From Bowdeniella nasicola (lineage in GTDB: Bacteria; Actinomycetota; Actinomycetes; Actinomycetales; Actinomycetaceae): a DNA stretch of 64,000 nucleotides. Positions 34,329 to 45,334 of the stretch are shown in pieces (position 1 is the stretch's first letter; the number at the start of each line of letters is the position of its first letter). The position numbers and the translations under genes were made by a program. The DNA lies in NCBI GenBank assembly GCA_030537895.1, contig JAUNVA010000005.1, forward strand, positions 543 to 64,542. Direction: 5' to 3'. Below the pieces are notes generated by a model. That model saw nothing but the letters and a program-made list of their open reading frames with translations, did no database searches and was not told the DNA's origin.

Positions 34329-36241
34329 CTAGGTCAGATCGTGAGTTGAGCGACGCACATACACATTCCGGCGCCCATGATCCGGATGCCTCCCGCGCAT
34401 CCGCGTCGCCCGAGAATTTGCAGGCGGCCAGCTCGGAAGAGATGTCGGACAGGGCCAAACGCGCTGCCGGTAAGGCGGCGCTAAAAGACCTCCTGAAACC
34501 CGTGCGGGGCGCCCTCATGGTCGGACGGATCCTGGCCGTTCTTTCTTCCGTGGTGATGATCGCCCCCTACATCGCTCTGACCCGGATCTCCTCCCTCCTG
34601 CTCGAGGCGCACGATGCGGGCACGGCCGTTGACGCACAGGCGCTGCGGGCGGAGGTGTGGTTCCTTATCGGAGCGTTCGTCACCTATCTCGGAATCTACT
34701 TTTTCGCGCTCACTTTGACGCATTTCGCCGATCTGCGCCTCATGATGAGCCTGCGCGAGCGGATCCTCGATCGGATTGCTCGCGCCCCCCTGTCCTGGTT
34801 CTCGAATTCGACGTCGGGGGCGATCCGCAAAAGCGTTCAGGACGACACCCAGACGCTGCACACGCTGGTCGCCCATGCCCCAGTGGAGACCACGGCGGCG
34901 ATTGCGACCCCCGTCGTCCTCCTGAGCTACGCCTTCTGGATTGACTGGCGCCTCGCACTACTCGCGATCCTCACGTACCCCATCTACATTGCGCTTCAAG
35001 TGAGGATGCTCAACGACATGGGTCCGAAGACGGCAACGCTGGACACGAAACTCTCCGCCGTATCGTCGACCGGGGCGGAATTCGCCGAGGGGATCGCGGT
35101 GGTGAAGAACTTCGGGCGCACCGGCAAGGCACATGCGCGATTTGCGCGCGCCGCGCAGGACTTTGCCGACTTCTACTGGGACTGGTGCGGTCCGCTGCTG
35201 CGCGGCTCGGCCCTGTCCCTCGCAGTCATCTCCGCACCGCTGCTGCTGTTCATTAACCTCACGGGCGGAGCCCTCATGATGCGCGCGGGCTGGGTGGGCT
35301 TGCCTGAGGTTCTCACCTGCACCCTCATCTCCCTGGTACTCCCGATGGGGATTGAGGTACTCGGCATGACGGCCTGGTCTTACCAGCAGGCCGGCAACTC
35401 CGCGCTGCGTCTGGTCCGAGTGCTTGCCACGGAGCAGATCGAGCCAATTGATCCCGCAGTGGAATCCGCGAGGCGTGCCCACTCGCGTCCCGTCGGCGAC
35501 GGCGCGGTCCGGTTCGAGAATGTCTCGTATGCCTACATCTGCGACGGCACCCGCATTCAGGCGCTGGAGGACGTTTCCCTCGACCTGCCGGCCGGGTCGA
35601 TCACGGCGTTGGTCGGCCCTTCGGGCTCTGGAAAATCAACGCTTGCGACCATGCTCGCGCGGTTCCGAGACCCCGACAGCGGCCGAATTCTCATCGATGG
35701 AGTCGATCTTCGGGACATGAGCGAGGCAGAACTCTATGCCAACGTGGCCTTTGTCCTGCAGGAGGCCCATCTCCTGCGCATGTCGATCCGCGACAACATC
35801 GCTCTTGCCAAGCCCGAGGCAAGCGATGAGGAGGTCTGGAATGCCGCCCGGTCCGCCATGATTGCCGCGGACATCGAACAGCTCGAGCATGGCCTCGACA
35901 CGATCGTGGGGGAGCAGACGGACCTGTCCGGTGGGCAGCGCCAACGTATCGCGATCGCGCGCGCCCTCCTCGCCGATACGCCGATCCTCGTTCTCGATGA
36001 GGCGACGACGGCGACGGACCCCGACTGTGAAGCCGAGATTCAGCGGGCGCTCAACCGCCTCGTTGCCGGACGCACCGTGCTCGTGATCGCCCACCATGCC
36101 GAATCGGTGCGCGGCGTCGACCAGATTTGCGTCATGGCGGACGGAAAGGTCGACGCGGTCGGCGCGCCCTTGGACATTAGCGAAAACCCCTACTGGCGGC
36201 ACCTGGCCGGGGCGGCCTCGGAAGGAACCCATCATGTCTGA
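34322..36241 (+). CDS. ABC transporter, fused permease/ATPase (iron-regulated exporter-type half 1)
   Basis: A 639-residue half-transporter: six membrane helices at about 60-340, then a nucleotide-binding domain with Walker A GPSGSGKST, a Q-loop in FVLQEAH, signature LSGGQRQR and Walker B ILVLDEATTATD. The first 40 residues are hydrophilic. It pairs with the next gene (8-bp overlap). Type IV exporter-fold heterodimers behind iron boxes include IrtAB and YbtPQ, which import iron-siderophore complexes, so siderophore traffic is the likely job (inference). The start at 34322 fits a leaderless transcript; ATG at 34442 (MSDRAKR) with GGAAGAG is the alternative. Confidence 0.85.
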   Translation: MLPRSDRELSDAHTHSGAHDPDASRASASPENLQAASSEEMSDRAKRAAGKAALKDLLKPVRGALMVGRILAVLSSVVMIAPYIALTRISSLLLEAHDAGTAVDAQALRAEVWFLIGAFVTYLGIYFFALTLTHFADLRLMMSLRERILDRIARAPLSWFSNSTSGAIRKSVQDDTQTLHTLVAHAPVETTAAIATPVVLLSYAFWIDWRLALLAILTYPIYIALQVRMLNDMGPKTATLDTKLSAVSSTGAEFAEGIAVVKNFGRTGKAHARFARAAQDFADFYWDWCGPLLRGSALSLAVISAPLLLFINLTGGALMMRAGWVGLPEVLTCTLISLVLPMGIEVLGMTAWSYQQAGNSALRLVRVLATEQIEPIDPAVESARRAHSRPVGDGAVRFENVSYAYICDGTRIQALEDVSLDLPAGSITALVGPSGSGKSTLATMLARFRDPDSGRILIDGVDLRDMSEAELYANVAFVLQEAHLLRMSIRDNIALAKPEASDEEVWNAARSAMIAADIEQLEHGLDTIVGEQTDLSGGQRQRIAIARALLADTPILVLDEATTATDPDCEAEIQRALNRLVAGRTVLVIAHHAESVRGVDQICVMADGKVDAVGAPLDISENPYWRHLAGAASEGTHHV

Positions 36242-38036
36242 TTCGTGGCTGACAGAGGTCCTGCGCGACCCGATCATGAAGAAGCAGTACGAGTCGATGA
36301 TGTCGGAGGAGGGTAGGCGTCAGTTCTCTCTCACCCTCGCGCTCGCGAGCGTGCGAGGTGCGGTGGAAGGTTTCGCGTTGCTCGCCCTCATCCCAACCGT
36401 GCTCAGCCTCGTGAGTGGCGAGCGTGAATGGGGCCTTCCACTGCTCGGTTGGCTGACCGTGCTCGCCGTCGCCGCTCTCGTGGGTGGGCTTGCGACCTAT
36501 TGGCAAAACTACCTGGGCTACCTGGCAGCCATGAACGTGTTCTCGAATCTGCATCGGGCGCTCGGTGACCAGATGGCCCGCCTCCCGCTCGGCTGGTTCG
36601 GTCCCAGGGTCACGGGGATGCTCTCTCGGCTCGGCTCCCACGGCATCATGAGCGCTGGCGAAGGTCTCGCCCATATGGTCATGCCGATTGTCTCGAACGC
36701 GATCACCGTCGGCGTCCTGTTGATCGGCACTCTGATCTGGCAGCCGGCACTGGGGCTCGTTCTCGTGGCGGCGGTCCCGCTGGCGACTCTCGCAAGCCTC
36801 ATTGCGCGGTACCTGAAGCGCTTGGTCGATGACAGGACCACTCACACGAACGCGGAATCCGCGAACCGCATTGTGGAGTTTGCCGCCTGCCAGCCGGCCT
36901 TGCGGGCGGCGGGACGCTCCCACACCTTTGAGCCACTGCACGCCGCTGTGCGCGCGGATGGGGCTGCCCATCGCAGGGCCCTGTGGTTCGGCGTGGTCGG
37001 CAACGTGGTGAATGGCGTCGCGATTCAAGCAATCGTCGTCTCCCTCATCATCGTGGCCGCGCGCCTCGGGGAGTCCGGCATGATCCCGCCCGCTGCGAGC
37101 GTCGCCTTCATCGGCATCTCATTGCGTTTCACCTGGGTGCTCCAGCACATGCTGTCCTACTTGATGGCGATCGAGAACGCTCGTACGCCCCTGTTGTCGT
37201 ACATCGAGATCCTCGAGGCTAAACCCCTACCTGAACCCGACATGCCGGCCACGCTTACCCGCCCCGGTGAGGTCATCTTCGAGGACGTGACGTTCGGCTA
37301 CGACGACGACCCGGACGTCATCCGTGACGTGAGCTTCACCGTCGCACCGCGCACGATGACCGCGATCGTGGGGCCGTCCGGTTCGGGTAAGACCACCCTG
37401 TTCCGCTTGCTTGCCCGTTTCTGGGATGTGCGCTCCGGCGCGGTGCGGGTCGGCGGTATTGACGTACGCGAGCAGAGTACCGCCCAGCTTATGGCGCAAC
37501 TCTCGATGGTCTTTCAGGACGTCTACCTCTACGATCAGACCCTGCACGAGAACATCGCCGTCGGCCGTGAGGGAGCGAGCGAGACGGACGTGCAGCGCGT
37601 GGCGGACCTCGCAGGCGTCTCGGAGATTACCGAGCGGCTTCCACACGGTTGGAATTCGCGTGTCGGCGAGCGCGGCGGGAGACTCTCGGGCGGGGAACGC
37701 CAGCGCGTGTCGGTCGCCCGAGCCCTCCTCAAGGGCGCACCGATCGTCCTGTTCGACGAGGCCACCTCGGCACTCGACCCCGAGAATGAGGCACACATCG
37801 CCGAATCGATGCAGGCGCTGCGTGCTGAGGCAACGGTGCTCGTGATTGCGCACAAGCTCTCCACGGTGCGCTCCGCCGACCAGATCGTGGTGTTGAACGA
37901 GGTGGGTGAGGTCGCCCAAGTCGGTACGCACGACGAACTCGTCGCTACAGAAGGCGTCTACCGTGACTTCTGGGACGCTCGCCGTCTCGCGACGGGCTGG
38001 CAGATTGCCTCCGCCTCCGGCCCGACCACGCGTTGA
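36234..38036 (+). CDS. ABC transporter, fused permease/ATPase (iron-regulated exporter-type half 2)
   Basis: A 600-residue partner of the preceding protein: six helices in about 25-330 (VEGFALLALIPTVLSLV, LPLLGWLTVLAVAALVGGLATY). The ATPase has Walker A GPSGSGKTT, LSMVFQDVYLYDQTLHENIAVG, signature LSGGERQR, Walker B IVLFDEATSALD and H-loop IAHKLST. ATG at 36234 overlaps the first gene by 8 bp; frames further upstream lie inside that gene. The two most likely form a heterodimer for siderophore or iron-complex transport. Confidence 0.87.
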   Translation: MSDSWLTEVLRDPIMKKQYESMMSEEGRRQFSLTLALASVRGAVEGFALLALIPTVLSLVSGEREWGLPLLGWLTVLAVAALVGGLATYWQNYLGYLAAMNVFSNLHRALGDQMARLPLGWFGPRVTGMLSRLGSHGIMSAGEGLAHMVMPIVSNAITVGVLLIGTLIWQPALGLVLVAAVPLATLASLIARYLKRLVDDRTTHTNAESANRIVEFAACQPALRAAGRSHTFEPLHAAVRADGAAHRRALWFGVVGNVVNGVAIQAIVVSLIIVAARLGESGMIPPAASVAFIGISLRFTWVLQHMLSYLMAIENARTPLLSYIEILEAKPLPEPDMPATLTRPGEVIFEDVTFGYDDDPDVIRDVSFTVAPRTMTAIVGPSGSGKTTLFRLLARFWDVRSGAVRVGGIDVREQSTAQLMAQLSMVFQDVYLYDQTLHENIAVGREGASETDVQRVADLAGVSEITERLPHGWNSRVGERGGRLSGGERQRVSVARALLKGAPIVLFDEATSALDPENEAHIAESMQALRAEATVLVIAHKLSTVRSADQIVVLNEVGEVAQVGTHDELVATEGVYRDFWDARRLATGWQIASASGPTTR

Positions 38037-38105
38037 GGCCCGCGATCACGGGCGGCCATATGCCAGAATGAAACCGCAGCAGCGCGGCGCGAAAGGGAGG
38101 ATGGC

Positions 38106-38831
38106 GTGGCACGCACACGGGTGGGACGCCCGACGGGCCCGAAGCCCACGGTCAACGTCACAGAGGCCGCCAAGGCCGCCCTGCGTCTTGGCGTGGACCG
38201 CTTCACGATGAGTGAGGTAGCCGCCGAACTCGGCGTGGTTCCCTCCGCCATGTACCGCCACATTGAGAACCGCGAGGCACTCGTGCACGAGGCGGTCCGC
38301 ACGGCATGTGCGGCCATGGCCCCCACCGTCCAGGGTGAGACGTGGCAGGACGTCTTGTGGGGCATGACCGAGACGATGTGGGAGACGTTCGAACGCTATC
38401 CCGGCCTGGCGGCAACGATCCTCACGACGCCGGGGGCGCACGTGTGGGCGCACCCCTACATTGCCCGCGTGATCGGGGCCCTGCGAGAGCGGGACTTCCC
38501 GGGCGATGAGGCCCGGGCGGCGTTCGCCGTCGACATCGTGGGCGACCTCGTGATCGCGCATTCGATCGGCATTCGCCACCTTCGCGAGGCGGACGTGGAC
38601 GGGGTGCGCGGGGTCGACCGGGCGCGGGCCATTTTTGAAAAACTCGGGAGGGCGGACCCGGCGGCCGAAGCCGCCGCCGGCGGGGTGGCAGCGTTCACGC
38701 CGAGCGAGTCCTGGACGGGCCGCGAGGCTCTCACGCTCATTGTCGAGTTTGTGCTGCAGGCCCTCGACGCGCTTCCGCCCAGCGTACCGAGTACGCACGG
38801 CACGCTCTATGGACGCGGGATGAGCGGATAG
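38106..38831 (+). CDS. TetR/AcrR-family transcriptional regulator
   Basis: The 241-residue protein has an N-terminal TetR helix-turn-helix (about 20-65; FTMSEVAAELGVVPSAMYRHIENREALVHEAV) and an all-helical ligand-binding part. GTG start behind AAAGGGAGG. It lies 69 bp after the second ABC gene and may be co-transcribed with it or act on it; equally it could control the MHS permease facing it. Ligand unknown. Confidence 0.87.
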   Translation: MARTRVGRPTGPKPTVNVTEAAKAALRLGVDRFTMSEVAAELGVVPSAMYRHIENREALVHEAVRTACAAMAPTVQGETWQDVLWGMTETMWETFERYPGLAATILTTPGAHVWAHPYIARVIGALRERDFPGDEARAAFAVDIVGDLVIAHSIGIRHLREADVDGVRGVDRARAIFEKLGRADPAAEAAAGGVAAFTPSESWTGREALTLIVEFVLQALDALPPSVPSTHGTLYGRGMSG

Positions 38832-38833
38832 GA

Positions 38834-38869
38834 CCGCCGGCCTCGGGCCCTCATGTCCGAGGCCGGCGG
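38834..38869. terminator. Bidirectional hairpin after the TetR gene
   Basis: CCGCCGGCCTCGG pairs perfectly with CCGAGGCCGGCGG over a 10-base loop, just after the TetR stop and facing the convergent permease gene. Confidence 0.75.
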
Positions 38870-38982
38870 CTGCAGTGCCGCACGTCGGCGGCGTCTCGCC
38901 GGCAGGGGCCTCAGGCGGCAACTGCCCGAAGCACACCGGCCAGGACGATTGCGCTCGTCACCCGCGGTCGCGCCCGCGTACT

Positions 38983-40365
38983 TTAGCCGGCGGAAACGAT
39001 CGCAGGCCTCGCGGTGGATGGCTTCGCCTTCGCAAAGTCGGGGTGCGTCTCCTTGGAGAAAGCGACGGCGAGTCCCGAGACCACGTACAGGCCGGTCAGG
39101 TAGAGCGCCACTTTCCAGATGCCGTCGGTCAGGTAGGCCTCACCGTCTTGCAGGAAGCGGTTCGCGACCAGCGGGATGAGGCCCGCGCCGAGCACCGAAC
39201 CCATCTGGAAGGTGAGTGAGGAGCCGGTGTAGCGGGCGTTCGTCTCGAACTTTTCGGAAAGGAACGCGCCGATCGGTCCGTACATCGAGGACTGGATGAT
39301 CGGGTTACCGAGGATGAAGGCGAGACCCACATACCGGGGGAGGCCGGTCGAGAACATCCAGAACATCGGCCACAGCAAGGTGATCGAGAGGACTGCGCCG
39401 ACGAGCATGACGCGCTTGCGGCCGAACCGGTCGGACAGGTGCGCAAAGAAGGGGATCATGACGATCTGGATCGCGGAGGCGACTGTCAGCATAAAGAGTG
39501 CCGAATCCCGCGTGATTGCGCCCTCGGAGACCTGCACGGCGTAGGGCACCATGATCACCATGAGCAACGCCTGCACGGCAAGGGGTGCGGCGCCTGCCAG
39601 GGACCCGGTGAGGACTTCCTTGGGGTATTTCGTCACCATGTCTTTGAGCGGCGTCGCCGAGCTCGTGAACCCGTGCTCGCGGGCGTGTTGAAAGTCGGGG
39701 GATTCGGTCACACGCAGGCGCAGATAGAGACCGATGAGGACGACGACGGCGGAGAGCAGGAAGGGAATGCGCCAACCCCAGGAGAAGAACTGGGTATCGG
39801 GCAGGGCGGCGAACAGGCCGAGCATGAGCGTGGAGGCGACGGCGCCGGTCGGCCCGCCGGTCACGGCGATGGAAGCACCCAAACCGCGTGCCTTCTCGGA
39901 GGAGTGCTCCATTGCCATGAGGGTCGCGCCGGCCCACTCGCCGCCGACCGCGAAGCCCTGGGTGACGCGCAGGAACACGAGCGCGAGTGGGGCGGCCACC
40001 CCGATCGCGGAGTACGTCGGGAGCAGGCCGATTCCGATGGAGACGAGTCCCATCAGCATGAGGGTAATGAACAGCATGTTCTTACGGCCGAAACGATCCC
40101 CGAAGTGTCCGAAGAGGAGGCCGCCGATCGGGCGTGACACGTAACCGGTGAAGAGGATCAGGTAGGACAGAAAGGTGCCGAGGGCGGGGGAGAGGTCGGA
40201 GAAGAACAGGGGTGGGAAGACGATGCCGGCGGCGGCGCCGTAGAGCAGGAAGTCGTAGTACTCCACGGATGAGCCGAGGAATGAGGAGACCAGGGCGCGT
40301 CGGGAGGCCCGCGTGTCTGTGGCCGGCGGTGAGTGCTCGGTGGGTTGGGGATGGGCTGCGGTCAT
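38983..40365 (-). CDS. MHS-family (metabolite:H+ symporter) MFS permease
   Basis: A 460-residue, 12-helix permease of the ShiA/ProP/KgtP type: SSVEYYDFLLYGAAAGIVFPPLFF in helix 1, the loop FGHFGDRFGRKNMLFITL, RVTQGFAVGGEWAGATLMAMEHS, and a second HLSDRFGRKRVMLVG loop. Family members carry organic acids with protons. Start at ATG 40365, which has a perfect GGAGG; the longer frame to 40473 has no site. It lies between the two aromatic operons, so uptake of an aromatic acid or related acid is a reasonable guess, not shown by sequence. Confidence 0.87.
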   Translation of the reverse strand: MTAAHPQPTEHSPPATDTRASRRALVSSFLGSSVEYYDFLLYGAAAGIVFPPLFFSDLSPALGTFLSYLILFTGYVSRPIGGLLFGHFGDRFGRKNMLFITLMLMGLVSIGIGLLPTYSAIGVAAPLALVFLRVTQGFAVGGEWAGATLMAMEHSSEKARGLGASIAVTGGPTGAVASTLMLGLFAALPDTQFFSWGWRIPFLLSAVVVLIGLYLRLRVTESPDFQHAREHGFTSSATPLKDMVTKYPKEVLTGSLAGAAPLAVQALLMVIMVPYAVQVSEGAITRDSALFMLTVASAIQIVMIPFFAHLSDRFGRKRVMLVGAVLSITLLWPMFWMFSTGLPRYVGLAFILGNPIIQSSMYGPIGAFLSEKFETNARYTGSSLTFQMGSVLGAGLIPLVANRFLQDGEAYLTDGIWKVALYLTGLYVVSGLAVAFSKETHPDFAKAKPSTARPAIVSAG

Positions 40366-40582
40366 CGATCCTCCAGTAGCAGGAGCCCAACGCTGTGGGC
40401 TGGTGTCACATGAGTAGGATGATTCTGGCCACGTACAAAACGTTTTAGCCTTGTGTGTGCCAATCCCCGGCACATGACGTGGACCACCCTGTCAGCATTC
40501 AGTCCCGGACGTGTGTGACGCCGATGCTCCCGGACTCGGGGCGTGTCATCGCGCCGCGTGGTGTGGGCGAGCACATCCGAGC
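40366..40582 (-). promoter_or_regulatory. Upstream region of the MHS permease gene
   Basis: This gap between the dioxygenase-operon terminator and the permease start should hold the permease promoter. No clear operator or -35/-10 pair was recognised. Confidence 0.25.
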
Positions 40583-40643
40583 GCGGGCACAGGCCTGCCC
40601 CGCCGCATTCGTGGGGCGCGCGGCGGGGCAGGCCCAGGCCCGC
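40583..40643 (-). terminator. Long hairpin ending the dioxygenase operon
   Basis: GGCCTGCCCCGCCGC (40592-40606) pairs perfectly with GCGGCGGGGCAGGCC (40620-40634) over 13 bases. After a 3-base internal loop an outer GCGGGC/GCCCGC stem adds 6 pairs. It begins 10 bp past the thioesterase stop. Confidence 0.75.
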
Positions 40644-40652
40644 GTGGTGTCG

Positions 40653-41090
40653 CTACCGGCGCGGGGTGACGACGTAGGTCGTGACGATGTTGGCGAGCAG
40701 GACACCCGCGTCGGACTCCACGCGCGTGTCGGTCACGATGATGGTGCGCCCCGCGCGCACGAGGGTCGCGTTCGCGATCGCGTCGCCCTCGCGGGCGTTT
40801 GAGACCACATTGATCGAGGACTGGACGGCTAGGGGGAATGTGTCATCAGGCACGTTCTCCATTGCGAGCCACGTTCCGGCGATATCGGCCAGACCGAACA
40901 TGGCGGGTGCCGAAAACATGCCGGCTGGTTGCGTGATTTCAGGGCGCAGAGGCATCCCGAGGCGAACCCGCTCGGCGCTCCCCTCAATCGGGTAGAGGGC
41001 GAGCGTGGCGGCGACGTCATGCACGCGCTCGTAGAATGCGTTCCACCGCTCGAGGAACGGGTCACGCTCCGGGTTGGGGACGACGGTCAT
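40653..41090 (-). CDS. PaaI-like hotdog-fold thioesterase
   Basis: A 145-residue hotdog-fold protein: the helix region MFSAPAMFGLADIAGTWLAMENV and strands SSINVVSNAREGDAIANATLVRAGRTIIVTDTRVES are typical of the PaaI/YiiD acyl-CoA thioesterase group. ATG at 41090 lies 8 bp after the GNAT-like gene stop; the frame continues upstream only as arginine-rich shadow sequence. Last gene of the dioxygenase operon, together with an acyl-CoA ligase, so it could release a CoA thioester made in this pathway (inference). Confidence 0.75.
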   Translation of the reverse strand: MTVVPNPERDPFLERWNAFYERVHDVAATLALYPIEGSAERVRLGMPLRPEITQPAGMFSAPAMFGLADIAGTWLAMENVPDDTFPLAVQSSINVVSNAREGDAIANATLVRAGRTIIVTDTRVESDAGVLLANIVTTYVVTPRR

Positions 41091-41098
41091 GGGCGGCC

Positions 41099-41569
41099 CT
41101 AGTGCCCGGCGCGTGTTTCGATCGCCCGCGGCTCCTTCAGCACCCATTCGGGCTCGGCTACGAGGAGGGAGAGGTCCACGAACTCGGAGCCCTCGAAGAT
41201 CTCGACGTCGACGACGTAGCGGTAGCCGGCCCGTTCGCCGAAGTCGATGGCGGGGATGTCGCCGGCGGCGGTCGCGAGCACGATCCGTCGACAGGCCGGA
41301 TCCAGCTCGAGCATGTGGTAGGTGATGGCGTTCAGCGCCTCGGTGTGTTCCGTATGCACGTCGATTTCCAGATCGCGCGCCCCGACGGGATAGGCCTCGG
41401 CGAGACGCCCGACTAGCGTGTGCCGGGCTGCTACCCAGCCGAGGTCCTCGCCATCCTTGGCGATCCCGTAGGCGACTTCCCATCCCTCGGGAGCCGGGCG
41501 CTCCGCGATTTCATACGCTGCCGTGGAGGCGTTCTCGGCGTAGAAGATGCCGGGTAGATCTTTCTGCAT
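41099..41569 (-). CDS. GNAT-fold-like protein of unknown function
   Basis: The 156-residue product has mixed alpha/beta sequence ending with IVLATAAGDIPAIDFGERAGYRYVVDVEIF, reminiscent of the AIxFYERxGF end of GNAT acetyltransferases, but the acetyl-CoA pyrophosphate loop is not clear. Start at ATG 41569 behind AAAGGA; six codons upstream is a GTG alternative at 41587. It sits between the ligase (94 bp away, with hairpins in the gap) and the thioesterase (8 bp). Function not assigned. Confidence 0.6.
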   Translation of the reverse strand: MQKDLPGIFYAENASTAAYEIAERPAPEGWEVAYGIAKDGEDLGWVAARHTLVGRLAEAYPVGARDLEIDVHTEHTEALNAITYHMLELDPACRRIVLATAAGDIPAIDFGERAGYRYVVDVEIFEGSEFVDLSLLVAEPEWVLKEPRAIETRAGH

Positions 41570-41605
41570 TCGGACCAGTCCTTTCACTCACACTGATGCC
41601 AAGCC

Positions 41606-41657
41606 GGTGCGGGCGCAGCCGCACCGGGGATTCCGCCCGGCCCACCGGCGGGCGGAA
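41606..41657 (-). other. Two tandem hairpins between ligase and GNAT-like genes
   Basis: GGTGCGG/CCGCACC (41606-41625) and TTCCGCCCG/CGGGCGGAA (41631-41657) occupy the 94-bp gap. They may attenuate transcription or stabilise the upstream message. Confidence 0.4.
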
Positions 41658-41663
41658 CCGGGG

Positions 41664-43261
<1,598 letters not shown>

Positions 43262-43265
<4 letters not shown>

Positions 43266-43486
43266 GGGGTGTTTCCTTCTGGAGCGCTGACGAAGCCGCG
43301 GGCGACGATTCTGCCGTCGGCAGGGAGGGTGAGTCCGGTGATGACGCTCGATTCCGGGGTGGAGGCGAGCGCGAGGACGGGGACCGCACACAGGCCGGCG
43401 GTACCCGCCCCCAGCCCGGAGGCCGCCCCCGCAGCGGGGGCGGCTAATCCGGTGAGTCGGCAAGGGGCCGAAGCGGCATGCGACAT
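43262..43486 (-). pseudogene. Remnant of a dihydrodiol dehydrogenase (BphB/HcaB-type SDR)
   Basis: A 74-codon frame lies exactly where a cis-dihydrodiol dehydrogenase would be expected. Its C-terminal half, SSVITGLTLPADGRIVARGF, resembles the BphB/HcaB tail (ATGALVNYDGGLGVRGF-like). Near the N-terminus GAASGLGAG resembles the SDR cofactor loop, though that part is low in complexity. About 200 residues of the fold, including the catalytic Y-x3-K, are missing. The frame starts 4 bp after the beta-subunit stop and its stop overlaps the ligase start (ATGA). Operon coupling is therefore intact and the loss looks like an in-frame internal deletion. It could also be an unrelated small gene. Confidence 0.5.
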
Positions 43487-43490
43487 GGGT

Positions 43491-44072
43491 TTAGAAGAAT
43501 GTCGAGATGTTCTTCACCATGAGCACGTTGATGTCGAACAGGATGCGGCGGTTCGCGACCTTGAACGAGCCGTCCGCGCCGACGCGCACGACGTCGCGGC
43601 GTTCGCCCGCATACCAGTCCTGCTCCCGTTCCAGGCGGGAACGCCACACGAGGAAGTTCGTGCGGCAGGTGATCTCGTTGTCGCCGCTGTGGCGGGCGGT
43701 GAGGTTCGAGATAAGGTGGCGGGTACGACTCGGCGGGTCTTCGGCCCAGGCCATGCCCGAGTCGAAGCGGCGGATCCGCCAGGCGAGCGAATCCTTCGTC
43801 TCGTCGTAGAATGCGGCCTCGTTCTCCTTCGCGATGGACAGCGCCTGCTGGCGGCGCGTCCGGTTGGAGCGGGTGGGCGCCCAGTAGTGCAGGTCCTCGT
43901 CGAAGATCTCGAGCCAGTCGGCGAACCTGCCGTCATCGAGGAGTTCGGCCTCGTAAAAGTAAAACTGCTGTAGGCGATACCACGTGTCGAGGTCGACGAG
44001 CGTGCCTTCGAGCTCGTCCGTCGCCTCCGCACCGGCGGCGCCAACCACGTGTTCCGTGGGCTTTTCCGTCAT
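43491..44072 (-). CDS. Ring-hydroxylating dioxygenase, beta subunit (HcaF/BphA2-like)
   Basis: The 193-residue protein has the SnoaL-like small-subunit fold: FYFYEAELLDDGRFADWLEIFDEDLHYWAP, RIRRFDSGMAWAEDPPSRTRHLISNL and FKVANRRILFDINVL. It packs with the alpha subunit in an alpha3-beta3 enzyme and has no metal. In hca and bph operons alpha and beta are adjacent; here ferredoxin and reductase genes lie between. Starts 28 bp after the reductase gene. Confidence 0.9.
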   Translation of the reverse strand: MTEKPTEHVVGAAGAEATDELEGTLVDLDTWYRLQQFYFYEAELLDDGRFADWLEIFDEDLHYWAPTRSNRTRRQQALSIAKENEAAFYDETKDSLAWRIRRFDSGMAWAEDPPSRTRHLISNLTARHSGDNEITCRTNFLVWRSRLEREQDWYAGERRDVVRVGADGSFKVANRRILFDINVLMVKNISTFF

Positions 44073-44100
44073 GGTGTTGCTCCTTCGTAGCGGCAGCGGC

Positions 44101-45330
44101 CTAGCGGGCCAGCTTCTTTACGTTGATGTCCGGGTTGGCGAGATCCGCCGGATCCACGATGATGCCCCGATCGATGATGCGGCGGACCGCACGCACGGCC
44201 ATACCGCCGTCGATCGCGACGGCACCAACGATGTGCCCGTCGCGGCTCAAACGGAACGCCATCTGCGCGACGCCGTCCTTCTCTCGGATGACCGTGGTGC
44301 CGGGCGCGCTCATCTCGCCGATGCCTTCGACGTGCACGCCGTGGCGATCCGACCAGAACCAGGACGAGCCGAAGCTCGGTAGTTCCTGGCCGAGGATGGA
44401 GGCGGCGGCCGCCTGGCCCTCGTTCGCGGCGGACTCCCAGTGTTCGTGGCGGCGCGCAAGAGAACCGTCCTCGTGTTGCATGCGAGCGATGTCCCCGATG
44501 GCCCAGATCCTCGGGTTCGAGGTCCGGCCTCCGGCATCGACGAGAATCCCACCCTCCTGCTCGACCTCTGCGGAGGCCGCGAGCGAGGAGTAGGCGTCGA
44601 TCCCGACGGCGACGAGTACGACGTCGGCTTGCAGGTCCTCCGGTCCCTCGGTGTCATGGGCGCCGTCGAGGTCGATTTCGTAGTGGTCGGCCGTCTTCAC
44701 AATCTTTGTGGGCAGGCCCGTGAACACACGGATGCCATGCTCGGTGTGCATGTGGTGCAGGACGCGGGCAATCTCCTCACCCACGGCGGGCACGAGCGGC
44801 ACCGGCGCCGGGTCGATGAGGGTGACCTCGCAACCATTTTTCACCGCCGTGGACGCCACCTCTGCGCCGATCAATCCGGCTCCGATGATCGCGATGCGCG
44901 CCCCCTCGACCAAGAGGTCCTTCAGGGCGAGCGCGTCGGCCTTGGTGCGCAGCGTGACGATGCCCTCGGAGTCCCCACCGGGGATGGTGAGTGTCCGGGC
45001 GGTCCCGCCGGTCGCGATGACGATGGCGTCGGCGGTGAGGTCGTCGCCGCTTTCCAGGATGACGGTGCCATCGTCGGGAGCGATCCGGTCGGCCCGGTCG
45101 GTCAGCACCGTGACCGAGTTGTCCTCATACCAGGAGGCGGGTGCCAGGAGTGCGTCGTCGGGCGTGAACTCGCCGGTCAGCAACTCCTTCGACAGGGGAG
45201 GCCGGTCGTAGGGCAGGCCCTCCGGGTCGACAATCGTGAGCTGGCCGGTAAAGCCGCGCGAGCGCAGCTCGCGGGCGCAGGAAAATCCGGCGATTCCCCC
45301 GCCGATGATGACGACGGACTCCACGCTCAT
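44101..45330 (-). CDS. Dioxygenase ferredoxin reductase (HcaD/BphA4-like FAD oxidoreductase)
   Basis: A 409-residue NAD(P)H-dependent flavoprotein that reduces the Rieske ferredoxin. It has VVIIGGGIAGFSCARELR (FAD), the PYDRPPLSKELL segment, the NAD motif IAIIGAGLIGAEVASTAVKNG, IWAIGDIARM and a C-terminal domain with SSWFWSDRHGVHVEGIG. Start at ATG 45330, just 4 bp after the ferredoxin stop; the longer frame overlaps the ferredoxin gene. Confidence 0.92.
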   Translation of the reverse strand: MSVESVVIIGGGIAGFSCARELRSRGFTGQLTIVDPEGLPYDRPPLSKELLTGEFTPDDALLAPASWYEDNSVTVLTDRADRIAPDDGTVILESGDDLTADAIVIATGGTARTLTIPGGDSEGIVTLRTKADALALKDLLVEGARIAIIGAGLIGAEVASTAVKNGCEVTLIDPAPVPLVPAVGEEIARVLHHMHTEHGIRVFTGLPTKIVKTADHYEIDLDGAHDTEGPEDLQADVVLVAVGIDAYSSLAASAEVEQEGGILVDAGGRTSNPRIWAIGDIARMQHEDGSLARRHEHWESAANEGQAAAASILGQELPSFGSSWFWSDRHGVHVEGIGEMSAPGTTVIREKDGVAQMAFRLSRDGHIVGAVAIDGGMAVRAVRRIIDRGIIVDPADLANPDINVKKLAR

Positions 45331-45334
45331 GGCC